Of a stretch of 64,000 bases of DNA, positions 42,955 through 51,450 are shown one piece after another. The DNA is taken from positions 6,262,001 to 6,326,000 of the forward strand of contig NC_013595.1 of the NCBI RefSeq assembly GCF_000024865.1, in the 5' to 3' direction. The stretch comes from Streptosporangium roseum DSM 43021 (GTDB taxonomy: Bacteria > Actinomycetota > Actinomycetes > Streptosporangiales > Streptosporangiaceae). The notes below the pieces were generated by a model. That model was not told the DNA's origin and did not search any database. It worked only from the letters and a program-made list of their open reading frames with translations. Every line of letters begins with the position of its first letter. Positions within the stretch are counted from its first letter, which is position 1. A program made the position numbers and the translations under genes.

Positions 42955-43260
42955 ATGATCGAAATCAGGAACGCTCTCGCGGCCGGAACGATGGTCGCCT
43001 CCGCCCTCATCGCTCCGGTGACGATGCCGGCCCAGTCCGCCGGTGCCGAAAGCACGGCCAGAAGCACCTCCACATCCCATCTCACTTCCGTTCAGAAGCC
43101 CTGCTCGGAGCACAAGCACCCGGCCAAGTGCCGTGCCCGGCGCAGCGGAGGCGGGAGCGGTGGTGGTGGCGGCGGCAAGGGCGGCGGCGACGTCATCGGC
43201 GGCCTCGACGACGACCACGGTCCCGGCAGCAGCGGTGGCGGCGCCGGCATCAACAACTGA
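42955..43260 (+). CDS. Small secreted Gly-rich protein
   Basis: 101-residue predicted exported protein. A signal peptide covers about 1-30 (NALAAGTMVASALIAPVTM, then AQSAGA). The mature part has two cysteines in KPCSEHKHPAKCRARRS and a glycine/serine run ending GGGAGINN. GGAG is nine bases before ATG 42955. A disulfide-bonded CX9C loop followed by a flexible Gly tail is suggested. No family is recognised. It is convergent with another secreted-protein gene, separated by a hairpin. Confidence 0.65.
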   Translation: MIEIRNALAAGTMVASALIAPVTMPAQSAGAESTARSTSTSHLTSVQKPCSEHKHPAKCRARRSGGGSGGGGGGKGGGDVIGGLDDDHGPGSSGGGAGINN

Positions 43261-43300
43261 CAGGTTCGAAGCCCGCCGGACGCGCCCGCCACGGGCATGG

Positions 43301-43328
43301 CGCGCTCTTCGCGGCAAAGAAGAGCGCG
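43301..43328. terminator. Hairpin between convergent secreted-protein genes
   Basis: A 10-bp inverted repeat (CGCGCTCTTC and its complement, 43301-43310 and 43319-43328) has loop GCGGCAAA. It lies 40 bp after the upstream stop and is probably a terminator serving both sides. Confidence 0.65.
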
Positions 43329-43364
43329 GTTGCTCCCCCTGCCCGGGTACGGCCCTGCCGGGGG

Positions 43365-43928
43365 TCAGGGATAGGCCAGGTAGAGGACCTTCCAGGTGCC
43401 GCCGTACAGGCAGTTCAGGGTCGGCTCCGTGGCCTTGCGGTGGCTGCACACCTTCAGCTCGACCTGGTAGACGTCCCGGTGGGAGAACCTGAAGGACTTG
43501 GGGGCCGAGGCCGTGCAGTTGCGGAAGTGCTTGTGGGTGAAGGGAAGGTTCCCGTCGCCGGTCCGGTAGGTGATCCGGAAGACCGCCCACGCGCAGCCGG
43601 AGCCGTCGAGGGTGCGGTCGGTCACCTTGCCTCTCACCTGGACGGTGCCGACCGGCTGGACGAGGTCGGGGTCGATGCCGATCGCCCTGAGCCGGCCCTG
43701 GGCCGTGGCCTTCTTTCCCGGAGCGCTGTGGGGCCCCCACAGCTTCCAGGAGGCCGCCGGCCTCTGGGCGGTCGCGGAGGCCGGCGCCCCGGTGACCGCC
43801 TGGGCGGCGGCCGGGACGACCGCGACGGAGCCGGCGACGAGGGCGAGTACGGCGAGGGCGCGGGCCGGCCGGAGGGCCCCTCGCGCGGAGGGGCGGCGGG
43901 GCGACGATGGACGGTGGATGGCGGTCAT
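43365..43928 (-). CDS. Secreted protein of unknown function
   Basis: 187 residues. The signal peptide spans about 20-45 (ALAVLALVAGSVAVVPAAAQ). The mature domain is beta-strand-rich with five cysteines (SGCAWAVF, RNCTAS, KVCSHRK, LNCLYGG) that could form two disulfides. WKLWGPHSAPGKKATAQGRL near the start of the mature part has no known family match. GGGAG precedes ATG 43928. The fold may be a small secreted beta-sandwich; function is unknown. Confidence 0.68.
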   Translation of the reverse strand: MTAIHRPSSPRRPSARGALRPARALAVLALVAGSVAVVPAAAQAVTGAPASATAQRPAASWKLWGPHSAPGKKATAQGRLRAIGIDPDLVQPVGTVQVRGKVTDRTLDGSGCAWAVFRITYRTGDGNLPFTHKHFRNCTASAPKSFRFSHRDVYQVELKVCSHRKATEPTLNCLYGGTWKVLYLAYP

Positions 43929-43976
43929 ACCGATGCTCCCGGGGGGTCGAGGGCGGGCAGGTGGAGCTCAGGTGCG

Positions 43977-44360
43977 CTACTGCAGGGTGTACAGGCGGAT
44001 CTCGATGCCGTCGGGATCGGCTACGCCGCCGATCAGCCATCCGACGCTGCCTTCGGTGATCCCGGAATGAGGCGTGCCGATGGCGTCCAGATGGTCCGAC
44101 CACTCCAGTAGCGCGTCGTATGTCGGCACGCCGAGCGCGACGGGGTCGAACCCGCGCATCTGCCCGGCCAGCCGAGGCTCCTCGCGCAGCGCCAGCATGA
44201 GGGTGCCCGCCTGATCGCGCAGCGCCACGCCGCGCAGCACACCCGCCTCGACGAACTCGATCGCCACGTCGAAACCGAGCACGCGCCGGTACCACTCGAT
44301 GCTTCTGCGCACGTCGGAGACGGGCAGCTTGACGTGGTGGAATCCGCCCAATACCGTCAT
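43977..44360 (-). CDS. VOC-superfamily (glyoxalase-like) protein
   Basis: 127-residue single VOC domain. GGFHHVKLPVSDVRRSIEWYRRVLGFD is the first beta-alpha-beta-beta-beta module and GVADPDGIEIRLYTLQ the end of the second. His in FHHVKL and Glu in IEIRLY are the usual metal ligands. Members include glyoxalases, dioxygenases and antibiotic-binding proteins, so substrate is unknown. It is divergent from a TetR gene, with a symmetric operator between them, so it is probably the regulated target. Confidence 0.85.
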   Translation of the reverse strand: MTVLGGFHHVKLPVSDVRRSIEWYRRVLGFDVAIEFVEAGVLRGVALRDQAGTLMLALREEPRLAGQMRGFDPVALGVPTYDALLEWSDHLDAIGTPHSGITEGSVGWLIGGVADPDGIEIRLYTLQ

Positions 44361-44409
44361 CGATCACCTCTCCCGGCCGGTGCCGGCCACCTGCACGGAG
44401 CCGAAGAGA

Positions 44410-44426
44410 TTAAAGTCACACTTTAA
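44410..44426. promoter_or_regulatory. TetR operator candidate TTAAAGT-N3-ACTTTAA
   Basis: The 17-bp perfect palindrome lies between the divergent VOC and TetR genes. A partial second match (AAACT-N8-AGTTT) follows immediately. The AT-rich sequence stands out from the surroundings and could also contain promoters. Confidence 0.7.
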
Positions 44427-44440
44427 ACTGTTACTTTAGT

Positions 44441-45073
44441 TTGGTGTCAGAGGTCAATGGTCTCAGCCGGAGATCCGCGCAGACCAGGCGCCGCATCGCC
44501 GAGGCCGCGCACGGACTGTTCGCCACCCGCGGCTACACCGGGACGACCTTCCAGGAAGTCGCCGACGCCGCCGGAGTGTCGGCTCCGACCGTCTACTTCC
44601 ACTACGGGAGCAAGAGCCAGCTCCTCAAGCACGTCGTCGACGTCGCATCGGTGGGCGACGACGAGCCCGTCCCGCTTCTCGACCGGCCCTGGTTCACGGC
44701 GCTGAGGACGGCGCGGGACCCGGCGGTGGTCATCCGGCGGTGGGTCCACGAGTCCGGCGTCATCCTCGACCGGGTCGCCCCGATCCTCTCGGTGGTGCGC
44801 GACGCGGCGGCCGGCGATCCCGACATGGCCGCCCAGTGGGCGCGGAACAACGAGCAACGGCGCACCGCACATGGCACGTTCGTCACCATCCTCGCCGGCC
44901 TGCGCGCCCTGAAGCCGGGCCTGACCCGGCGCCGGGCCGCCGACGTCACCGTCGCGCTGCTGTCACCGGATCTCTTCCTGGTGCTGACCCGTGAATGCGC
45001 GTGGAGCACGGCCCGCTGGGAGACGTGGGCTGTCGATCATCTCGCCCACGGCCTGCTTCCGGACCCCCCGTGA
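44441..45073 (+). CDS. TetR/AcrR-family regulator
   Basis: About 210 residues. HTH at about 12-58 (QTRRRIAEAAHGLFATRGYT, FQEVADAAGVSAPTVYFHYG). The C-terminal helices (VIRRWVHESGVILDRVAP) form the ligand pocket. The start is TTG 44441 or GTG 44444, 15-18 bp after the palindrome; there is no strong ribosome site. The divergent VOC gene is its likely target. Confidence 0.88.
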   Translation: MVSEVNGLSRRSAQTRRRIAEAAHGLFATRGYTGTTFQEVADAAGVSAPTVYFHYGSKSQLLKHVVDVASVGDDEPVPLLDRPWFTALRTARDPAVVIRRWVHESGVILDRVAPILSVVRDAAAGDPDMAAQWARNNEQRRTAHGTFVTILAGLRALKPGLTRRRAADVTVALLSPDLFLVLTRECAWSTARWETWAVDHLAHGLLPDPP

Positions 45074-45102
45074 AGCCCGCAGCGCCGTAGCCCGGCGCGC
45101 AC

Positions 45103-45266
45103 ACGCACGCGGCGGAAAAGGCGTCCACCGGGCCGGTCCGGCAGTGGAAACCCGACGCACGCGCCCGCGGCGGTAAGGCGTCCGCCGGGGTGACCGACGG
45201 CGGAGAACCGACGCGCGTGCCCGCGCCGGGAAAGGCGTCCGCCGGGGCGTCCGGCCGCGGAGAATC
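45103..45266. repeat. Imperfect 52-56 bp tandem repeats (3 copies) between TetR and phosphatase genes
   Basis: Copies start near 45103, 45155 and 45211. Each holds ACGC(A/G)CG, AAGGCGTCC(A/G)CCGG and a GGAGAA-type end. No coding character was seen in the 232-bp gap. Confidence 0.6.
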
Positions 45267-45305
45267 ACCTGCCCGCCAACCGGGCGGGGCGGTTACGATC
45301 ACACC

Positions 45306-45734
45306 ATGATCACTACCTGGGGGCCCACGACGGCGGGCGTGCTGCGACTGCCCTCGGGCCGGCTCGTCCGCGGCCGGGGCCTGAGCCGGCCCCTCCCACA
45401 GGGCCCGGAGCCCGCCTTCGCGCTCTACCTGCTGGGCCACCAGCCGCCGCCCGTCGCCTGGGAGAACCGCTGGCTCCGCTGGCCCGACTTCTGGCTGCCG
45501 TCCGACCCCGCGGCGACCGGCGACGCGCTGCGCGAGGCGTGGGCGCGTGCCGAGACCGAACGCGTCGAGATCGCCTGTGCAGGCGGACAGGGGCGCACCG
45601 GTACGGCCCTGGCCTGCCTCGCCGTGCTCGACGGGGTGCCCAACCGCGAGGCGGTCGCCTACGTCCGCGCGCACTACGCTCCGCGCGCCGTCGAGACTCC
45701 CTGGCAGCACCGCTTCGTCTCTCGCTTCCGTTAG
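45306..45734 (+). CDS. Dual-specificity/tyrosine phosphatase-like protein
   Basis: 142-residue protein with the PTP P-loop CAGGQGRTGT (C91-X5-R97) and a general-acid candidate D61 in WPDFWLP, at the usual spacing before the loop. LACLAVLDGVPNREAVAYVR is the helix after the P-loop in this family. It therefore probably dephosphorylates a protein or small molecule in the cytoplasm. The start ATG 45306 lacks a ribosome site. It stands alone after the tandem repeats. Confidence 0.82.
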   Translation: MITTWGPTTAGVLRLPSGRLVRGRGLSRPLPQGPEPAFALYLLGHQPPPVAWENRWLRWPDFWLPSDPAATGDALREAWARAETERVEIACAGGQGRTGTALACLAVLDGVPNREAVAYVRAHYAPRAVETPWQHRFVSRFR

Positions 45735-45960
45735 GGCCTGTATGGAGTTCGGATCTTCAGAGGGGTTGGGGCTCTGGATCCACATGACGGCTCCGCGTGG
45801 ACAGAGGCCGGCGAGGTAGCTTTCGGGGGACTTGCCGGAGCGGAAGGCCAGGCCGCGCCACTCCTTGCCCCTCCTTGATCCGGTTGATGCGGCGTTCGGC
45901 CGCGTTGCGCTGTCCGTAGAGATCCGGATCACGGCCGACCGGACGGCTGCCGCGGGAGCC
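45735..45960 (-). pseudogene. IS5-like transposase C-terminal remnant with frameshift
   Basis: On the minus strand GSRGSRPVGRDPDLYGQRNA and AERRINRIKE (from about 45960) match the end of IS5-family transposases (RNxVERxFNRLKxWRG). At about 45870 the frame shifts and continues as EWRGLAFRSGKSPESYLAGL, which is the next conserved block. No N-terminal part with the first catalytic residues is nearby, so the copy is both truncated and frameshifted. Confidence 0.7.
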
Positions 45961-46290
45961 CTGCAGCTCACCGGCGAGAAACTCCAGGCCGATGCCGGCA
46001 ACGCGCAGTTGCTCGCCCGGCGTCGCCGGCTCGACGCCGCGGCCCAGCCGCTTGTGCTCGTGCACCACGAACGTGACCGCGACGCCCGCCGTCCGGGAGC
46101 TCCCGGGCCGGGGTAACGGCCCTATCGAGTTCGGGACGGCTCGCGGCCCGGGCAGGGACGTGGAGGGCCTTGGCGGGCGAGGCACTCGCCGGAAGCGGGC
46201 GGTGTGGTACTTACTGGACGGCGCCCCTCCCTCCGCCGGTCCCGCACGGAGAACCAGCCGTGGCGGCACAGGAGGTCAAGAGGTTCCGTG
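45961..46290. other. Region around the IS5-like remnant, no gene
   Basis: 330 bp with no supported gene. GAGTTCGG occurs at 45750 and 46130 in the same orientation within otherwise similar short contexts (GGCC...GAGTTCGG), perhaps leftover element ends. Confidence 0.35.
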
Positions 46291-47028
46291 TCAGCGCGGG
46301 GTGAGGACGCAGAACTCGTTGCCCTCCGGGTCGGCGAGGACCGTCCACGGCACGTCGCCCTGGCCGAGGTCGACATCGGTGGCGCCGATGGCCCGCAGCC
46401 GGGCTACCTCCGCAGCTAGATCGTCATCGAGGTACGGCCGGAGGTCGAGATGGATACGGTTCTTCACGGTCTTCACGCCGGGTGTGCGGAGGAACTCCAG
46501 ATACGGCCCCACCCCCTTGGCGGAGCGCAGCACCGCATGATCGTCGGTTACCTCGTGCAGGGTCCAGTCCATCGCCTCGCCCCAGAACCCGGCCATGGCC
46601 CGCGGATCCGTGCAGTCGACCACCACCGCGGCGATCGGGCCGGTGTCCCGGTAGTTCGATCGAGGCTCCAGCACGCAGAACTCGTTGCCCTCCGGGTCGG
46701 CGAGGACCGTCCACGGGACATTGCCCTGGCCCACGTCGGCGGGCGTCGCCCCGAGATCCTCAAGGCGCGCGATCAGGTCCGCCTGATGGGCCGCAGAAGT
46801 GGTCGCGAGATCGAGGTGCACGCGGTTCTTCACCGTTTTGGGTTCCGGAACGGCAAGGACGTCGATGCAGACAGCGACGGGGTCCGGATAGACGAAGCCC
46901 TCCGGTTCGACGTTGGTCACGCCGGGCCCCTCGCTGGAAACACCCCAGCCGAGCACCTCCGCCCAGAACCGACCCACTGCGGAGTCATCCCGAGCATTCA
47001 TCGCAATCTGAACAAGTCGCGTCGTCAT
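46291..47028 (-). CDS. Tandem VOC (glyoxalase-like) domain protein
   Basis: 245 residues made of two similar VOC halves, about 1-118 and 119-245. Each ends with the same block VPWTVLADPEGNEFCVL(E/T)PR, and each has KTVKNR(V/I)HLDL in the middle. The type is the Glyoxalase_6-like family of unknown substrate. ATG 47028 is selected because a longer frame enters the IS1182 element. It is upstream-adjacent to the element (230 bp), so its promoter may be affected. Confidence 0.85.
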   Translation of the reverse strand: MTTRLVQIAMNARDDSAVGRFWAEVLGWGVSSEGPGVTNVEPEGFVYPDPVAVCIDVLAVPEPKTVKNRVHLDLATTSAAHQADLIARLEDLGATPADVGQGNVPWTVLADPEGNEFCVLEPRSNYRDTGPIAAVVVDCTDPRAMAGFWGEAMDWTLHEVTDDHAVLRSAKGVGPYLEFLRTPGVKTVKNRIHLDLRPYLDDDLAAEVARLRAIGATDVDLGQGDVPWTVLADPEGNEFCVLTPR

Positions 47029-47258
47029 GCCGCCAACCCTATGCCCGCGTGGAATGAGGCATCGCTCGCAATCGTTCCGCGCTCCAACGTTGACCTGCGG
47101 CTCGACGACGGCGGGTCGGCCGCGACGAGGAAGGGCCGGGAACGCCCAAGACCCGAGTGGCTGGGGCCAAGTCTCACGCGAACATGAATGCGCTTCACCG
47201 GAGTGGGGCCGGCGCTCGCGCGTAAGTGGGTCCATTTCGAGGATCTGGCCCACATTTC

Positions 47259-49153
47259 GGATGCTGTTGGTGATCTTCGATGTCATTCTGGGGTCTGGGC
47301 GGCCAGCCGTCGGCAGAGTTGTTGGAACGGGCTGATCGGACGTGGCGGTCGGTCGGGGATGATGCCGGGGGTGTAGCAGTCGGCGAGGCGGATGACGTTG
47401 GTGCCGGCCGCGGTCAGGACGTGCTGGACGTGGGTTTTGGCGAGGCCTTTGTAGCGGCAATTGCGTAGGCCGTGGGCGCGGGTGGTTTCGGAGACGGTGG
47501 CCTCGCAGCCGGCGCGCAGGGCGTAGCGGGCCTTCCAAGGTTCGGTGTGCTGGTCGGCGCGATTGCGGGTCTGGATCTGCTGCAGCGGCTCGGGCAGCAG
47601 GGTGAGGTGGCGACCCTTGCCGTTGGCGTCACCGGTGCAGGCCTGGCGGTCTGGGCAGGCCCGGCAGGCCGCGCGGGGGAACAGCACCGACAGGCGAGGC
47701 TTGCCATCGCCGAGGGTGGGTTTGAAGGGCGGGCTGGTCACCCCGCGCGGGCAGGTGACGGTGTGATCGTCCCAGTTGACGTGGAAGTCTTCCTTGGTGA
47801 ACCCGTGGCGGCCTCGCGGGTCGGCTCGAACTGGCCCGATCAGAGCGACGCCCCACTGCTGGGCGGTGTGGTGGATGACGTCCGGGGTGACGTATCCGCT
47901 GTCGAGGAGATGCTCGGCCGGGGTCAAGCCGCTGGCGGCCAGGCCCGCGTGGATGTCGTCCACGGCATCGATGTCCTGGACCGGCGCCGGGCGGGTGAGG
48001 ACGTGAACGATCACGTTGGGAACATTGTCGTCGCAGGTCTCGCTCTGATGATCCCGGTAGCCGACCCACTCAGCTTTCGTGGTCGTTTTTCCTTCCTTGC
48101 GGCAGTACCGGGCTTCGGGATCGTGCGGACTGACGATCTCGATCCCGGACCATGGCACCCGTGCCGGGTCCGGCTGTTGGCCGCTTTCCTCGCCGGATGA
48201 CCGACGCGGCCGGCCGTGGCGGCTCTGCCGGTCCCGGCTGGACTTGGCGGCTCGCCAGGCCAGATCACCGTAGGAGTCTGTCCAGTACTGCTGCACCCAT
48301 ACCTGACGCAGTACCTGCACCCCCGGCAGATCCCGCAGCCGACGCGACGCCCCGGCCGCATGCACCGCCTCCAGGACCGTCATCCCGTCCTGGCCGATCT
48401 GCAGCACGTGCGCGGCCAGATCATCCTTGCCGCGCGGCAGCCGGTCATAGCGGACCGGCCGGCCATAGCGGCTGGCCCACTCCGGGGTGATCAGGGCGGC
48501 CAGCCAGGGTTCATCGGCGGCGGCGAGTTCCTCCAGCGCGACCCGCAGCGTCTCCCCGACCAACTCGACGCGGTTGAGCTTGCGGACCGCGGCCAGCACA
48601 TGCGTGGAATCGGTCCGGACCCGGCCCCGCTGCTTGACCAGCCCCGCCTCGACCAGCCGTTGCACCATCACCGCCAGCAGTCGGTCCGCCCGATCGTCTT
48701 GGGCCATCCGATCTCGGAACTCCGAGAGCACAGAGTGGTCGAACCCCGGATCCGTCAGCTCCAGCCCGAGGCAGTACTTCCAGTCGATCCGGCATCGCAC
48801 CGCCAGCGCCGCCTGCCGATCGGTCAGGTTCTCCGCGAACTGCAACACGCTGACCAGCGCCAACACCACCGGCGACAATCCACGCCGCCCATCAGCGGGA
48901 AACCAGCCGACGAAGTCCTTCTCGCCGAACACTCCCGCGAGCCGGTCCCGGATCCACATCGCCGGAGTTCCAGAAGGATTGGCCGCCCAGGCCGCACGGA
49001 CCGTCTCCGCCGGGATCACCCGGCCGGTATCCCCGCCCATCGACACCCGTCCACCTCCATACAGTGACTACAGAGCGGTGCGGAGAGGTCACCTTTAGAG
49101 AACCACGAAGCCAACGGGAACACCAGACACAAGGAAGATCACCAACAGCATCC
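47259..49153. mobile_element. IS1182-family insertion sequence
   Basis: A complete element of 1895 bp. The 20-bp terminal inverted repeats are GGATGCTGTTGGTGATCTTC (47259-47278) and its complement (49134-49153). Both flanks carry ATTTC (47254-47258 and 49154-49158), as a 5-bp target duplication. The inside has one intact transposase gene on the minus strand. Confidence 0.88.
47283..49046 (-). CDS. IS1182-family DDE transposase
   Basis: 587 residues, full length. The N-terminal part with AVRCRIDWKYCLGLELTDPG and FDHSVLSEFRDRM is the IS1182 hallmark. The first Asp is in VRTDSTHVLAAVR, the second in EHLLDSGYVTPDVI, and the Glu lies in the later C-terminal segment with CEATVSETTRAHGLRNCRYK. A CX2C cluster (CRACPDRQAC) is typical. 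The start GTG 49046 has GGAGG seven bases upstream; ATG 49040 is possible. No frameshift was seen, so the element is probably mobile. Confidence 0.92.
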   Translation of the reverse strand: MSMGGDTGRVIPAETVRAAWAANPSGTPAMWIRDRLAGVFGEKDFVGWFPADGRRGLSPVVLALVSVLQFAENLTDRQAALAVRCRIDWKYCLGLELTDPGFDHSVLSEFRDRMAQDDRADRLLAVMVQRLVEAGLVKQRGRVRTDSTHVLAAVRKLNRVELVGETLRVALEELAAADEPWLAALITPEWASRYGRPVRYDRLPRGKDDLAAHVLQIGQDGMTVLEAVHAAGASRRLRDLPGVQVLRQVWVQQYWTDSYGDLAWRAAKSSRDRQSRHGRPRRSSGEESGQQPDPARVPWSGIEIVSPHDPEARYCRKEGKTTTKAEWVGYRDHQSETCDDNVPNVIVHVLTRPAPVQDIDAVDDIHAGLAASGLTPAEHLLDSGYVTPDVIHHTAQQWGVALIGPVRADPRGRHGFTKEDFHVNWDDHTVTCPRGVTSPPFKPTLGDGKPRLSVLFPRAACRACPDRQACTGDANGKGRHLTLLPEPLQQIQTRNRADQHTEPWKARYALRAGCEATVSETTRAHGLRNCRYKGLAKTHVQHVLTAAGTNVIRLADCYTPGIIPDRPPRPISPFQQLCRRLAAQTPE

Positions 49154-49207
49154 ATTTCGTGACGGATGCGGGGCTACCGCGATTGGTCTCGCCTGTAACT
49201 TGCCGTG

Positions 49208-49828
49208 CTATGGGGTGTTGAGTGCCTCGTTGATCTTCAGGTGCTCGTCCAGAGCTGCAATGAGCGGGACGGTCAGCTGGGGAGTGGTGTGGGAGGTCCA
49301 CTGCTGGGCGAGGTTGAGGAATCCGCTGAGCTGCTGTTGCGCTGAGGTGAGCAGGCTGGGGATCTCGTTGACATTGATCTCGATGGTCAGGGATGGAGAA
49401 TCATCCCGATCGTCTGGCGAGAGCCGGATGAACTGGCCATCGCGTTCAAGACGTGGCGCTGGGCTGTGTCCGAGCCAGAGCTCCTGACCGCGCATCACGT
49501 CCAGCCAGTAGCGCCAGTTCTCCAGGCCGAAGCAGCAACCGGGCGCGACCTGGGCGTTCGTGGTGGTGTCACGGAAGCGCAGTCCGCCTGGGGCGATCAA
49601 GGCTTCGGCTTCGGCGAGGTGCTGTTCCAATTGAGCGCTGGTCAGGTCGGTGACGGGTTCGACCGAGAGTCGGTTGTAGCCGAGGATGACGGCCATCGCA
49701 GTCCCGACTTCAGCCGGGGGCATCTGGCCAGAGAGCGCGAGGAACCGATCGCTGGACGGCTCGGCGATCGGCCAGGCAGTGAAACCGACCGCCTCGTCGG
49801 TCTCCAGAACGACTTCGACGATGACCAT
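49208..49828 (-). CDS. Hypothetical protein
   Basis: 206 residues with no signal peptide or transmembrane segment. VAPGCCFGLENWRYWLDVM and the acidic DGQFIRLSPDDRDDSPSLTI are the most distinctive parts; FGLENWRxWLDV recurs in uncharacterised actinobacterial proteins. The fold is unknown and no enzymatic motif is evident. The start is taken as ATG 49828, with only a weak upstream GTGG. GC content is lower than in most of the window and it lies between two mobile-element traces, so it may have been acquired. Confidence 0.65.
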   Translation of the reverse strand: MVIVEVVLETDEAVGFTAWPIAEPSSDRFLALSGQMPPAEVGTAMAVILGYNRLSVEPVTDLTSAQLEQHLAEAEALIAPGGLRFRDTTTNAQVAPGCCFGLENWRYWLDVMRGQELWLGHSPAPRLERDGQFIRLSPDDRDDSPSLTIEINVNEIPSLLTSAQQQLSGFLNLAQQWTSHTTPQLTVPLIAALDEHLKINEALNTP

Positions 49829-49863
49829 GTCCACAAGTATCGGGCTGCCGATCCGCTTCTTGG

Positions 49864-49983
49864 TCAACGGCCGGCTGCGGTGAGCAGCACTCGCTTGCGG
49901 AGCAGGGTCAGGCCGGCACGGCCTGACATCTGCCTTTTGATCATTTTGATGTGGTTGACGCGACCTTCGCCGTCCCAGGTGAG
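49864..49983 (-). pseudogene. ISL3-family transposase C-terminal fragment
   Basis: About 39 codons (LTWDGEGRVNHIKMIKRQMS, then GRAGLTLLRKRVLL) match the conserved C-terminus of ISL3-type transposases (GxVNRxKxxKRxMxGRAGxxLLRxRVLL). No other part of the transposase is in the window, so this is a remnant. The rest of the 361-bp gap (49829-50189) holds only the operator at 50119-50144. Confidence 0.65.
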
Positions 49984-50118
49984 GTGGGGGCGCGGTTCCG
50001 GCACCACCTCCCGACCGGCGACAGGCCGGGAGTCGAGGCTTGGCGAGGCCATGGTGTTCCAGCCAGGAGCAGCGGCGGCCGGACGGTTCCGGAGGTCCTC
50101 CCGGACCTCCATCACACA

Positions 50119-50144
50119 CTGACCAATTCAACTAAATTGGTCAG
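50119..50144. promoter_or_regulatory. TetR-type operator upstream of FAD monooxygenase
   Basis: 10-bp perfect inverted repeat CTGACCAATT-N6-AATTGGTCAG. A further TTGGTCAG follows at 50145. It lies 46 bp before the monooxygenase start, and the downstream TetR gene is its likely reader. Confidence 0.7.
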
Positions 50145-50189
50145 TTGGTCAGATAGGGTGGTGCTCACACGACAAGAAGGGGAGTCGTC

Positions 50190-51407
50190 ATGAAAGACAC
50201 AGCCCATCGTCGCCGTGCGCTGGTGGTCGGCCTAGGGATCGCGGGCATCGCCACCGCCGTACGGCTGCGGCAGGTCGGCTGGGAGCCGGTGCTGGTGGAG
50301 CGGGCCGCCGGGCGCCGCTCAAGTGGGTACTTCATCATGCTGTTCGGCACCGGTGTCGCCTCCGCGGGACGGTTGGGCGTGCTGGAGGCGATCGGCGACC
50401 GCAGTCATCCGCGGCTCACCGTCCACGAACTGAACCGGGCAGGGCGCCGCAGCCCTGGCATGAACCCGGCCAGCCTGCCCGGTGGACCCCGGTTGCTCCT
50501 GCGCGGCGACATCGAGCAGGCACTGTTCTCCGCGCTGCCGGACGATGTGGAGATCCGCTACTCCACCGTGCCCACCCGTATCACCCAGGACGACTCCGCG
50601 GCCGAGGTCACGCTGCACGACACCGCCTCCGACACCACCGTCACCGAGCGCTTCGACCTGGTGGTGGGCGCCGACGGGATGCGCTCGACCGTACGCGGGC
50701 TGGCCTTCGGCCCCGAGGACTATCTTCATCCGCTGAATTACATGATCGGCGCCACCGTCCTGGACAAGCCGATCGGGGGCTTCAGCCAGGAGCAGGGCCT
50801 GGTTCTGGCCGAGCAGGGACGCTCGGCATGGATCTTCCCCTTCGCCGACCACGCTCCGGGCCTGCTGTTCTCCTACCGCACCGACGACATCGACGCCGAG
50901 TTCACCCGTCCGGCGATCGAGTCCATCCGCGCCGCCTTCGGCCCGCAGCCCTCCGGCCCCCTGCTGGAAAGCTTGTTCACGGCGTTCGAGCAGGCCCCGG
51001 ATCATCTGTTCGACTCGGTGCACCAGGTCAGGATGCCGCGCTGGCACCGCGGCCGGGTCGTGCTGGTCGGCGATGCCGCCTGGTGCCTGACCCTGTATAC
51101 GGGCATGGGCGCCTCCAGCGGCATCGCCGGAGGCGAACTGCTGGGAACCCTGCTGCAGCGACACCCCGACGACCTGCCCGGCGCGCTGCAGGCGTGGGAG
51201 GCCCGTATGCGGCCGTTCATCCACACCGAGCAGAACACCGCACTGACCATGCGCCGGCTGTTCACCCCGCACGACCGCACGGAACAGATCATGCGCACCG
51301 CGATGCTGCGCCTCATGAACGCGCCGGTCATCGGGCAGGTCATGGGCAAGATAATGAACGGCCGCGGTATGAGGAACAAAACCTTCGACGTCGCCGCCGC
51401 CGTGTGA
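50190..51407 (+). CDS. FAD-dependent monooxygenase, PHBH/TetX-like
   Basis: 405-residue class A flavin monooxygenase that hydroxylates an aromatic or antibiotic-like substrate with NAD(P)H and O2. The FAD-binding GLGIAGIATAVRLRQVGWEPVLVER begins with G14-x-G16-xx-G19. FDLVVGADGMRSTVR at about 155-170 is the DG motif and RGRVVLVGDAAWCLTLYTGMG the GD motif. AGAAGGGGAG precedes ATG 50190. It is coupled to a TetR gene 43 bp downstream, and the promoter has a palindromic operator. A role in detoxifying the TetR ligand is suggested; the ligand is unknown. Confidence 0.9.
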   Translation: MKDTAHRRRALVVGLGIAGIATAVRLRQVGWEPVLVERAAGRRSSGYFIMLFGTGVASAGRLGVLEAIGDRSHPRLTVHELNRAGRRSPGMNPASLPGGPRLLLRGDIEQALFSALPDDVEIRYSTVPTRITQDDSAAEVTLHDTASDTTVTERFDLVVGADGMRSTVRGLAFGPEDYLHPLNYMIGATVLDKPIGGFSQEQGLVLAEQGRSAWIFPFADHAPGLLFSYRTDDIDAEFTRPAIESIRAAFGPQPSGPLLESLFTAFEQAPDHLFDSVHQVRMPRWHRGRVVLVGDAAWCLTLYTGMGASSGIAGGELLGTLLQRHPDDLPGALQAWEARMRPFIHTEQNTALTMRRLFTPHDRTEQIMRTAMLRLMNAPVIGQVMGKIMNGRGMRNKTFDVAAAV

Positions 51408-51450
51408 TCCGACTCCAGCACGAAGAGCATGAGAGAAGAGGCCGACTCAG

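Noticed and set aside
45961..46269. Full IS5 transposase extending upstream of the C-terminal match
   Set aside because: No catalytic Asp blocks or conserved N-terminal motifs could be found upstream; only the end is recognisable.
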